Source of the DNA: UTCFX2 sp963827155
Lineage (GTDB): Bacteria > Chloroflexota > Anaerolineae > Anaerolineales > UBA4823
DNA: 64,000 nucleotides
Reading direction: 5' to 3'
Assembly (NCBI GenBank): GCA_963827155.1
Contig: CAWGZV010000002.1
Coordinates: 930,001-994,000, forward strand
The notes beneath the pieces are model-generated. The model was not told the origin of the DNA, did no database searches, and saw only the letters and a program-made list of their open reading frames with translations. A program made the position numbers and the translations under genes. Shown piece after piece: positions 26,024 through 33,405 of this stretch. The first letter of the stretch is position 1, and each line of letters begins with the position of its first letter.

Positions 26024-26614
26024 TTATTGTATCTTATCCAGCGCCAGGTTGAGCAGAAGTACATTCACCCGCGGTTCCCCGAATATTCCAAGTTGTCTGC
26101 CTTCGGTGTTTTCCTCGATTAACTCATAAACCTTCTGCAATGGCAGGCTCCGGGCTGATGCTACTCTCTGCGCCTGATACTGCGCCGCCAGCACGCTGAT
26201 ATGCGGATCCAGCCCGCTCCCCGAGGCAGTTACCAGGTCGATTGGTACCGAAGAATTATTCGCCAGATCCATCTTCTTCAAAGCCTTGATCCTTCCTTCT
26301 ACCAGCTGCGCTTGCAAAGGGTTTGTCGGACCCAGGTTGGAACCGGACGAGTACTGCGGGTTGTACGGAAAAGAATTGGTAGCCGACGGACGACCCCAAA
26401 AATAAGCCGGTGAACCGAAATACTGGCCAATCAGCTCCGAACCGACCGGTTTCCCATTCGAATATACCAGGCTCCCTTCCGCTTTGGCGTGGAAGAACAC
26501 TGCGGAAATCCCAGTGATTACCAGCGGGTAGATTAGACCAGTGAGGATCGACAGGCCTATCAGCAGCCGCAAAGCCTGTAGCCCTGGACTGTAATATTTG
26601 TTCATTTTCGCCAT
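26024..26614 (-). CDS. kdpC: KdpC subunit of the K+-transporting P-type ATPase
   Basis: 196 residues with one N-terminal transmembrane helix (LRLLIGLSILTGLIYPLVIT) and the conserved periplasmic motifs GSELIGQYF, YFWGRPSA, SSGSNLGPTNP and LVTASGSGLDPHIS. It stabilises the KdpFABC complex. The start overlaps the preceding 88-residue ORF by 13 nt. A second ATG (MNKYYSPG) three codons in is an alternative. Confidence 0.95.
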   Translation of the reverse strand: MAKMNKYYSPGLQALRLLIGLSILTGLIYPLVITGISAVFFHAKAEGSLVYSNGKPVGSELIGQYFGSPAYFWGRPSATNSFPYNPQYSSGSNLGPTNPLQAQLVEGRIKALKKMDLANNSSVPIDLVTASGSGLDPHISVLAAQYQAQRVASARSLPLQKVYELIEENTEGRQLGIFGEPRVNVLLLNLALDKIQ

Positions 26615-26868
26615 CTCGCTTGCTCTCGTTGGGTATAAATCCCCGATTGCGCCTCACGATACCTTTCTCGGTCCTGGTTTATGATCGCACTTTCATCCCA
26701 TTTGAGCCACAGCATCACCGACCCAAACATCATCATAATGATCATCAACTCAGCCAGTTTGTGGTCCAGCAAACTCAAAGGCGCATCCCACTCCAACCTC
26801 AGCAGCCCTAATAATATCAGGACGATTATGTATAGCAGCCACCACGCTGGATTCTTATTGGATGACAT
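26602..26868 (-). CDS. Small two-helix membrane protein inserted between kdpB and kdpC
   Basis: 88 residues with two hydrophobic segments (WWLLYIIVLILLGLLRL and LAELMIIMMMFGSVMLWL) and a highly charged cytosolic-type tail (NQDRERYREAQSGIYTQRE). GGGAG lies 5 nt before the ATG, and the gene overlaps kdpC, so it is translated as part of the operon. It is not KdpF, which is found at its usual place. I do not recognise a family. It may be an accessory or regulatory subunit of the pump. Confidence 0.8.
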   Translation of the reverse strand: MSSNKNPAWWLLYIIVLILLGLLRLEWDAPLSLLDHKLAELMIIMMMFGSVMLWLKWDESAIINQDRERYREAQSGIYTQREQARWRK

Positions 26869-26908
26869 TTTTTCTCCCTTTCTCTCTAACCAATTGCCAG
26901 TTGGTCGG

Positions 26909-27613
26909 TCAAACCAGCTTCAGCCAAATCAGCAGCAGGTCAATTAGCTTAATTCCGATAAAAGGGACGATCAAACCACCTAATCCGTAAATCAGCAGGT
27001 TGTCGCGCATCAGCCTTTCGGCGCCCACTGCCCGATACGGCACACCTTTTAATGCCAGCGGGACCAGCGCCACGATGATCAAAGCATTGAATATCACCGC
27101 GGATAGGATCGCGCTTTCAGGTGTGGCGAGCCCCATCACATTCAGCTTGCTCAGCTCTGGATAGATCGGAAGAAATGCTGCTGGGATGATCGCGAAATAC
27201 TTTGAGACATCGTTGGCAATGCTGAATGTCGTAAGCGCTCCACGCGTCATCAGCAGCTGCTTGCCAATCTCCACGATCTCGATCAACTTGGTTGGATTAC
27301 TGTCCAGGTCGACCATATTCGCGGCTTCACGCGCCGGTTGAGTGCCAGAGTTCATCGCCACAGCTACATCCGCCTGTGCCAGTGCAGGAGCGTCGTTTGT
27401 GCCGTCCCCAGTCATTGCCACCAACCGCCCTCCGGCTTGATAATCGCGGATCAGCTTGAGCTTGGTCTCAGGGGTCGCCTGTGCCAGGAAGTCATCCACC
27501 CCAGCTTCCGCAGCAATAGCCGCCGCAGTCAGCGGGTTATCGCCGGTGATCATCACCGTTTTAATCCCCATTCTGCGGAGCCTGCCGAAGCGCTCGTTGA
27601 TCCCCCCCTTCAC
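26909..27613 (-). CDS. kdpB: KdpB ATPase subunit, C-terminal piece
   Basis: Contains the hinge motif MTGDGTNDAPALAQADVAVAM, preceded by MITGDNPLTAAAIA, and the C-terminal transmembrane helices. It joins the N-terminal piece at an indel near 27622-27627: the restored sequence reads LGIVHLKDIVKGGINERF. Complete KdpB is about 690 residues, normal for the family. Confidence 0.95.
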   Translation of the reverse strand: MKGGINERFGRLRRMGIKTVMITGDNPLTAAAIAAEAGVDDFLAQATPETKLKLIRDYQAGGRLVAMTGDGTNDAPALAQADVAVAMNSGTQPAREAANMVDLDSNPTKLIEIVEIGKQLLMTRGALTTFSIANDVSKYFAIIPAAFLPIYPELSKLNVMGLATPESAILSAVIFNALIIVALVPLALKGVPYRAVGAERLMRDNLLIYGLGGLIVPFIGIKLIDLLLIWLKLV

Positions 27614-28995
27614 GATATCTTTAAGTGGACTATCCCAAGCGCTTTGCCATTCTGAGCTACCACCAGCGGGGTCCCCCCGCTCCTGGCGATTTGCTCCACC
27701 AGTATGGTGAGCTGCTCGGGTGTCCCATTCCCATGCTGTTGAATATGGGCAAAAACTGCGTCAGGTGCACCTTTACGGATGCTGATACCATCCACATCCA
27801 CCCCGCTCATCCTTGTTTGTGCGCTGAAAGGGATAAATTTCATCCCGACCGGCGCCAGCTCATTTGGTCCCAACTGCCTGCCGCGCAGTCCGTATTGTTC
27901 CTTTGCAAGCACGACGATGCTTCGCCCTTCTGGCGTCTCATCCGGCAGTGAAGCCAGCTGCACTGCCCGGGCGAGCTCCATCGGCTCCACGCCGTCCAGC
28001 GGTATGAAAGCCACTGCCTGGCGGTTGCCCAGGGTAATCGTCCCGGTTTTATCCAGCAGCAGTACGTCCACATCTCCCGCCGCTTCCACCGCCCTGCCAG
28101 ACATCGCCAACACGTTGTGCTGGATCATCCGGTCCATTCCCGCGATTCCTATCGCTGAAAGCAGCCCACCGATCGTTGTTGGGATCAAGCAGACCAGCAG
28201 GGCTACCAGGACGACCAGGCTGATTGCTTCTCCTCTGCCTGCCGTCTCCGCACTGTATTTCGAAAACGGCACCAGCGTGACCACCACGACCAGAAAAATG
28301 ATCGTGAAGCCAGCCAGCAAGATATTCAAGGCGATTTCGTTGGGTGTTTTCTGCCGCTTCGCGCCTTCCACCAGGGCGATCATCCGGTCGATAAATCCTT
28401 CACCCTGCTCTGCGCTGCCTGTAACCACCAACCAGTCTGAGAGCACCATCGTTCCCCCCGTCACAGCGCTGCGGTCTCCTCCTGATTCCCGGATCACTGG
28501 GGCGCTCTCGCCGGTGACTGCGCTCTCGTCTATCGATGCGATACCTTCGATAACCTCACCGTCAATCGGGATCAAATCCCCCGCTTCCACCAGGAACGCG
28601 TCGCCTTTGTGCAGCTCGGTCGCCGGGATCAGGTCATATTCGGACCCATATTGCGCCTGGTGCAGCCGCTTCGCCGTGGTAAGCTGGCGTGTCTTCCGAA
28701 GGCTTTCCGCTTGCGCTTTCCCGCGTCCTTCCGCCAGCGCTTCTGAAAAATTCGCAAACAGCACTGTGAACCACAGCCCCATTGAAATCGCTCCGGCAAA
28801 TGCCCTGGACCCCTCCAACCCTCCTGTGAGCTGCCTCAGCCAGATCCACGCCGTCAGCACACTGCCAACCTCGACCACAAACATCACCGGGTTCCTCACC
28901 ATCAGCCTTGGGTCCAGCTTTCGGAAAGCCTCGAGGCTGGCGCGCAGCAAGATCCTTCGGCTTTGAGATTTTGTTGTTCCTGAGTGGATTCTCAT
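27610..28995 (-). CDS. kdpB: KdpB ATPase subunit, N-terminal piece
   Basis: P-type ATPase with TGES actuator motif (DESAVTGESAPVI), phosphorylation motif LLLDKTGTITLGNRQA and membrane segment VALLVCLIPTTIGGLL. It couples ATP hydrolysis to K+ uptake through KdpA. ATG at 28995 (MRIHSGTTKSQ) is chosen over an upstream in-frame codon because AAGGT lies upstream of it and the kdpA stop is 19 nt away. A perfect palindrome spans the kdpA stop just before this start. Confidence 0.95.
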   Translation of the reverse strand: MRIHSGTTKSQSRRILLRASLEAFRKLDPRLMVRNPVMFVVEVGSVLTAWIWLRQLTGGLEGSRAFAGAISMGLWFTVLFANFSEALAEGRGKAQAESLRKTRQLTTAKRLHQAQYGSEYDLIPATELHKGDAFLVEAGDLIPIDGEVIEGIASIDESAVTGESAPVIRESGGDRSAVTGGTMVLSDWLVVTGSAEQGEGFIDRMIALVEGAKRQKTPNEIALNILLAGFTIIFLVVVVTLVPFSKYSAETAGRGEAISLVVLVALLVCLIPTTIGGLLSAIGIAGMDRMIQHNVLAMSGRAVEAAGDVDVLLLDKTGTITLGNRQAVAFIPLDGVEPMELARAVQLASLPDETPEGRSIVVLAKEQYGLRGRQLGPNELAPVGMKFIPFSAQTRMSGVDVDGISIRKGAPDAVFAHIQQHGNGTPEQLTILVEQIARSGGTPLVVAQNGKALGIVHLKIS

Positions 28996-29006
28996 GTCGG
29001 TACCTT

Positions 29007-29029
29007 GGAGCTGGTTAATAACCAGCTCC
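29007..29029 (-). promoter_or_regulatory. Perfect inverted repeat across the kdpA stop codon
   Basis: GGAGCTGGTTA, a single A, then TAACCAGCTCC: 11-bp perfect arms. On the minus strand it contains the last codons and TAA stop of kdpA and ends 11 nt before the kdpB ATG. As RNA it could form a stem that affects kdpB initiation or mRNA stability. With a 1-nt centre it could also be a DNA-level operator. Confidence 0.6.
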
Positions 29030-30148
29030 AACGATCTGCTTCAAGCTTTCGATTATCGGGCCAAGCGCCAATGCCGGAAGAAAGGTGAGCAGCCCAACCA
29101 GCGCCACTACTCCGATCAGCCAGGCGGCAAATAGGGGCGTGTGCGTCGGCAGTGTCCCTGCGCTCGGTGGGACGATCTTTTTCTGAGCCAGAGACCCGGC
29201 AATCGCAAGCGCCGGGATGATCAGCCAGAACCGTCCCACCAGCATACAGAGACCCAGGATCGCGTTGTACAGCGGAATACCTGCATTAAGCCCAGCGAAC
29301 GCGCTGCCGTTGTTGTTGCTGGCAGACGCGAATGCGTACAGCACCTCCGAAAAACCATGCGCCCCAGGATTTAGGATCGATGATTTCATCGCCTCCAGGC
29401 TGACGCCTATGCCTGTCCCTAAGAGTACAAGCACAAGCGGGAGCAAGATCATCAGCGAAGCCATTTTCATTTCGAACGCCGCCAGTTTTTTTCCCAGGTA
29501 TTCTGGTGTCCTCCCCACCATTAGACCGGCGATGAACACTGCCACGATCACGAACGCCAGCATTCCATAGAGACCTGATCCCACCCCACCGAAGATGACT
29601 TCACCGAATAAAATCATCGAAAGCGGCGCCATTCCGCCCAGCGGCGTGAATGAATCGTGCATGCTGTTCACCGAGCCGTTCGAAGTTGCGGTTGTCAGCG
29701 TCGCCCACAACGCCGAGCCCACCGCCCCGATCCGGACTTCCTTTCCTTCCATGTTTCCACCGGACTGCAGCACACCAGCCTGCTGGTCAACCCCCAGCCC
29801 TTCTAGAGAGGCGTTCCCCTTCAGTTCGCTGTAAACCCCTATCCCAAGAAAAACTGCCAGGATCACCAGCATCACCATGAATAGGCACCAGCCCTGGCGG
29901 ACATCTTTGACCATCAATCCAAAGGTGTGGGTCAGCGCTGCCGGGATCAATATGATAGCCAGGCACTCCATGAAATTGCTCAGCGGTGTCGGGTTCTCGT
30001 AGGGGTGTGCTGAGTTGGTGTTAAAAAAACCGCCTCCGTTGGACCCCAGCTGCTTGATTGCGATCTGCGAGGCGACCGGTCCTAGCGCCAGATCCTGATG
30101 GTCGATCTGTTCCCCTTCGCTTGTCAGGTAGGGTGATAGGGTCTCCAC
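29015..30148 (-). CDS. kdpA: KdpA K+-channel subunit, C-terminal piece
   Basis: Contains filter-region loops typical of KdpA (LGSNGGGFFNTNSAHPYENP, TTATSNGSVNSMHDSF, ASASNNNGSAFAGL) and alternating membrane helices. It is joined to the upstream piece near 30247, where removing one A from AA restores VDLTRGTLYVLIPLSAIL. The true coding frame extends upstream of the listed end to that point. Confidence 0.93.
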   Translation of the reverse strand: METLSPYLTSEGEQIDHQDLALGPVASQIAIKQLGSNGGGFFNTNSAHPYENPTPLSNFMECLAIILIPAALTHTFGLMVKDVRQGWCLFMVMLVILAVFLGIGVYSELKGNASLEGLGVDQQAGVLQSGGNMEGKEVRIGAVGSALWATLTTATSNGSVNSMHDSFTPLGGMAPLSMILFGEVIFGGVGSGLYGMLAFVIVAVFIAGLMVGRTPEYLGKKLAAFEMKMASLMILLPLVLVLLGTGIGVSLEAMKSSILNPGAHGFSEVLYAFASASNNNGSAFAGLNAGIPLYNAILGLCMLVGRFWLIIPALAIAGSLAQKKIVPPSAGTLPTHTPLFAAWLIGVVALVGLLTFLPALALGPIIESLKQIVGAGY

Positions 30149-30773
30149 CCGAATCGATGATTTGAACGTCTGCGCTACACCCTGAGAGACGAGAAGGACT
30201 GAAAGGATCGCTGACAGCGGGATCAGTACGTAAAGCGTTCCGCGAGTTCAGGTCGACCCAGAAGTTCCCCAATCGGTCGGTCGAATGACGCACAAAACCT
30301 CGGATCAGGGCTGCCAGCACCGCCATTCCGACCCCCGCTGAGAGAAAATTCTGCACGCCAAGCCCAAGCATCTGAGTGATAAGGTTGACCGATGTCTCCG
30401 GCACGTAGCTCTGCCAGTTTGTATTGGTTGTGAAACTGGCCGCTGCATTGAACGCCGAGAGCGCTGGCATCGCACCGACGGTGGAGCCCGGCAGCAGGTG
30501 CTGCAGGCGCAGCAAAATGTACAGCGCAGCCCAGCCCAGAAAGTTGAAGATCAGCACCGCAGCAACGTATTCTTTCCAGGTCATCTCCCGTTCCGAGTCG
30601 ATCCCAGCCAGGCGGTACAGCAGCCGTTCGACCGGCCGGATCAGCCGGTCGAGAAAGGTCTGATCTCCCTGGAAAACTGCCGCCATCCAGCGTCCTAGCG
30701 GCCGAACAAGTGCGATAAGCAGCCCAAAGAATAGGACCAGTTGAAACCATTCCGGGGTCAGTATTTCAGCCAT
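30021..30773 (-). CDS. kdpA: KdpA K+-channel subunit, N-terminal piece
   Basis: Starts MAEILTPEWFQLVLFFGLL at ATG 30773, which shares one base with the KdpF stop (TGATG). It contains KdpA motifs RPVERLLYRLAG, MTWKEYVAAVL and the first pore loop AFNAAASFTTNTNWQSY. The frame is lost near 30247, so the terminal residues of this piece are out of phase. Confidence 0.93.
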   Translation of the reverse strand: MAEILTPEWFQLVLFFGLLIALVRPLGRWMAAVFQGDQTFLDRLIRPVERLLYRLAGIDSEREMTWKEYVAAVLIFNFLGWAALYILLRLQHLLPGSTVGAMPALSAFNAAASFTTNTNWQSYVPETSVNLITQMLGLGVQNFLSAGVGMAVLAALIRGFVRHSTDRLGNFWVDLNSRNALRTDPAVSDPFSPSRLSGCSADVQIIDSGGDPITLPDKRRGTDRPSGSGARTGRLADRNQAAGVQRRRFF

Positions 30774-30862
30774 CAAAAAATCTCCGGTTTCAGCATTGCA
30801 AGGAACAGGTATATCATCAGCCCTGCTGCTACAATGCCCGCAAGCCATTCCAATCCATTCAT
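30773..30862 (-). CDS. kdpF: KdpF small subunit
   Basis: 29 residues, MNGLEWLAGIVAAGLMIYLF then LAMLKPEIF. One transmembrane helix and a LxKPExF-type C-terminus are typical of KdpF, which stabilises the KdpFABC complex. Its stop overlaps the kdpA start as TGATG. Confidence 0.92.
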   Translation of the reverse strand: MNGLEWLAGIVAAGLMIYLFLAMLKPEIF

Positions 30863-30863
30863 C

Positions 30864-30956
30864 TCATTGCTCCATCAGATGACCAAAAAAAACGACAATA
30901 ATAAAGCTGATGAGAAAGAACGCAATCACCGCAATCCAGATCAGGATATCTGCCAT
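30864..30956 (-). CDS. 30-residue single-helix membrane peptide at the head of the kdp operon
   Basis: ATG at 30956 is preceded by GGAGGTTCT, an excellent ribosome site. The peptide begins MADILIWIAVIAFFLISFII and ends VVFFGHLMEQ: one hydrophobic helix with a short polar tail. Its TGA is followed by a single G and then the kdpF ATG, so the two are tightly coupled. It is distinct in sequence from KdpF. I know no name for it; it may be an extra small Kdp subunit or a leader peptide. Confidence 0.75.
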   Translation of the reverse strand: MADILIWIAVIAFFLISFIIVVFFGHLMEQ

Positions 30957-31088
30957 AGAACCTCCATCTGCTAGACGCGCTCGAATATACCCCGGTTGAA
31001 ATCAATTGGATGACAAGCAGGTTCGGAAAAAGGTCAAGAAAAGATCAAGACCAATCCTCGAGCTGCATCAAACCCCCTGCTTTTTCAT

Positions 31089-31508
31089 TTATTCCTCTTT
31101 CGTGTAATCGATGTGGGCAATTCCCTGGCGCAGGGCAAAGATCACCGCCTGGGTTCGGTTAGAAAGCCCCAGCTTCGCCAGGATGTTGGTTACGTGGGTG
31201 CGCACGGTGCGCTCGCTCAGGAACAGCTCGTCGGCGATCTCCTGGTTGGTTTGCCCAAGCGCCATGTGCTGCAAGATCTCCACCTCTCGCTCAGTCAGGC
31301 TGCCTTCCTGGCTGGCTTCCCCCTCTGCGTTTTGGATGTCTTCCATCAGCTTGCGGGCGATATCCGGACCGAGCGCCGGGCGGTTGTTATATGTGTCACG
31401 GATCGCCTGGATCAGCTCTTCCGACGAGGTATCTTTCATCAAGTAGCCCGTCGCCCCGGCTTTGATCGCCGAGAACACCTGGTGGTTTTCAGCAAAGCTG
31501 GTCAGCAC
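31089..31508 (-). CDS. NarL/LuxR-type response regulator, C-terminal piece
   Basis: Contains the end of the receiver domain (LTSFAENHQVFSAIKAGATG, switch Lys in YLMKDTSSEE) and a LuxR helix-turn-helix (LTEREVEILQHMALGQTNQE and LSERTVRTHVTNILAKLG). It joins the next feature at a run of C near 31520-31523. One extra base restores VFPGARILVLTSFAE. Confidence 0.92.
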   Translation of the reverse strand: MLTSFAENHQVFSAIKAGATGYLMKDTSSEELIQAIRDTYNNRPALGPDIARKLMEDIQNAEGEASQEGSLTEREVEILQHMALGQTNQEIADELFLSERTVRTHVTNILAKLGLSNRTQAVIFALRQGIAHIDYTKEE

Positions 31509-31753
31509 CAGGATGCGCGCCCCGGAAATACCTTGCGGATCTCGATCGTCGCCTGCACGCCGTCCATTTTCGGCATCACCAGATCGAGCAGGATCACATC
31601 GGGGCGCAGCTCGGAAGCCAGCTTCACCGCCTCCTGCCCGTCCCCGCAGGCGCCCACCACCTTCATCCCGGGCTCCGCCGAGAGCAGGGCATTAAGCCCA
31701 TCTCGCACCACGGTGTGGTCATCAACGATCAAGATGCTGATAATCCGGTTCAT
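31502..31753 (-). CDS. NarL/LuxR-type response regulator, N-terminal piece
   Basis: Receiver domain start ISILIVDDHTVVRDGLNALL with acceptor Asp in ILLDLVMPKMDGVQA. The ATG at 31753 overlaps the stop of the adjacent histidine kinase by four bases, marking a cognate two-component pair. The target genes are unknown. Confidence 0.92.
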   Translation of the reverse strand: MNRIISILIVDDHTVVRDGLNALLSAEPGMKVVGACGDGQEAVKLASELRPDVILLDLVMPKMDGVQATIEIRKVFPGRASWC

Positions 31754-33405
31754 CCCTGCACCTCCAGCTCAACGCGCACCCGCGTCCCTTTTCCTGGTTT
31801 CGAATGGATTTCACACTTTCCGCCCAGCGCCTGGGCGCGCTCGCGCATGTTCTCCAACCCCATCCCAGCAGACCGCAGCCCACTTGTGCTGCCGTCATCC
31901 TGGTCAAAACCCAGGCCGTCGTCGACGATCTCCAGTACCACATTGTTTTCGGCGGCGTGTAAGGTAATAGTCACTGTGCTTGCTTCGGCGTGTTTCAATG
32001 TGTTGTTGAGCGCTTCCTCGGCGATGCGGTAAAGCGCCATCTCCACTGCTTCATCCAGGCTCAGCCTTCCCTCCACCGACAGCCGGGCGTTGATCCCGGT
32101 GCGCTTCTCAACCGAATCCAGCCGGCGACTGAGCGCCCCTACCAGCCCTTCTTCGAGGTAGTCCGACGGGCGAAGCTGGTATACCAGCAGCCGCATCTCT
32201 TTCAAAGCCTGCAGCGCCGCCCCGCTGATCCGCTCCAGGTGCGCCTCAGCCGCGCCGACATCGCCCTGGTGTAGAACTTTCAGCCCCGCGCCTGCGAAGA
32301 GCATCTGGCTGTAGAGCAGTTGGGTAACAGAATCGTGCAGCTCGCGCGCCAGTCGCTGCCGTTCCTGCACCACCGCCGCCAGCCCAGCCTGCTTCATCAG
32401 CCGGGCGCGCTCCACCAACCCTCCGATCTGGTCGGCGATCGTCATAAACAGGGTGATATCCTCGATTGTGTAATCCAGAATCGAGCGGTCGAAAAGCGAG
32501 AGCAGACCGAGCACCTGACCCTTCGCCCGGATCGGCGCACCGAGAAACGCCTGCAGACCGCCGGAAAACCCGGTTCCCGAAGAATCCTTAAGACCCCGAA
32601 CCTTTTCGCCTGGCGTTTCAGCCCCCCATTCGCGCAGCATTGCAAATTCGGGCGGCAGGTCCGGCTCGCTGGCGGTATCGTTGATCACCACCGGGCTGGA
32701 AGAGCGCCTCAACCGTTCCCAAAAGCTTCCCGCCCCAGACAGGTCGGATAGGATTGAAAAATTCGCCACCAGCTCCTGCGGCAGCCCACGCTGCACCGCC
32801 AGCCGGAACAGGCGCTCCTTATCCTGATAAAAATGCACTAGCCCAACGGCCGGGTCCTGACGCGAGCCTGTTAGCGAGTTGAGCGTGATGCCCAGCACCT
32901 GTTCGAGGGCTTCCTGCAGCTCGAGCGGCTCGCTTGCAGCCGCGTTGATTTCATAGAGCGTCGAGAGGTGCTGGGTGCGCACGTCCACCTGCTTTTCGAG
33001 CGTTTCCAGCACAACCGCCCGCCTCAAGGAAGCCGCCGCAATCTCAGCTACCGCCTCGCACAGCCGGATGCTGTCCGGGTTTACCCGCTCCTGGTTATCG
33101 AAACCAAATCCTAAGACGCCAAAGGTGTGACCCGAGGCCTTTACCGGCGCCAGGATCGCAGCCTGGGCGCCCTTGAACAGCCGAAGATGGTCGGCTCGCA
33201 GCGCTCCATCCAACTCCGTATGCGCATCCAGGTGTCCCACCGGCGGCCCCCCTTCCAAGCTGTACCCGTCTTTCGACCGACCTGCATCGTCGAAGACTCC
33301 CGTTTCGTCGTGCCCCCAGGTCTCATGGAGTTCCCCAGTCTCGTCGAGCGATCCAGTTTCCTCACCCATCACCATCTCGCCCAGGACTCCGGTCTCGCCG
33401 CGCAC
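31750..33405 (-). CDS. NarL-family sensor kinase, C-terminal piece: GAF, HisKA_3, HATPase
   Basis: After a repeat-encoded insertion, this frame holds the end of one GAF domain (AAILAPVKASGHTFGVLGFG), a further GAF domain (ALEQVLGITLNSL to QIGGLVERARL), the HisKA_3 H-box ERQRLARELHDSVTQLL and an ATPase domain (EEALNNTLKHAE, DDGLGFD, GMGLENMRERA). No membrane helices are seen, so sensing is cytoplasmic through GAF and PAS domains. It joins the upstream piece near 33427, where one more G in a GGG run restores RAGDPLWGAYVRGE. Confidence 0.9.
   Translation of the reverse strand: MRGETGVLGEMVMGEETGSLDETGELHETWGHDETGVFDDAGRSKDGYSLEGGPPVGHLDAHTELDGALRADHLRLFKGAQAAILAPVKASGHTFGVLGFGFDNQERVNPDSIRLCEAVAEIAAASLRRAVVLETLEKQVDVRTQHLSTLYEINAAASEPLELQEALEQVLGITLNSLTGSRQDPAVGLVHFYQDKERLFRLAVQRGLPQELVANFSILSDLSGAGSFWERLRRSSSPVVINDTASEPDLPPEFAMLREWGAETPGEKVRGLKDSSGTGFSGGLQAFLGAPIRAKGQVLGLLSLFDRSILDYTIEDITLFMTIADQIGGLVERARLMKQAGLAAVVQERQRLARELHDSVTQLLYSQMLFAGAGLKVLHQGDVGAAEAHLERISGAALQALKEMRLLVYQLRPSDYLEEGLVGALSRRLDSVEKRTGINARLSVEGRLSLDEAVEMALYRIAEEALNNTLKHAEASTVTITLHAAENNVVLEIVDDGLGFDQDDGSTSGLRSAGMGLENMRERAQALGGKCEIHSKPGKGTRVRVELEVQG
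33295..33402 (-). repeat. 18-bp degenerate tandem repeat in the sensor kinase gene
   Basis: Six consecutive 18-bp units encode hexapeptides such as DETGVF, DETGEL, EETGSL, GETGVL and the diverged HETWGH. They form an acidic loop inside a GAF domain. Divergence between units with preserved period and frame suggests an old in-frame expansion. Confidence 0.75.

Noticed and set aside
30957..31088. kdp promoter with a TTGTCA/TATATT pair
   Set aside because: The spacing of about 21 nt is too long for a confident sigma70 promoter and no KdpE site could be recognised by eye.
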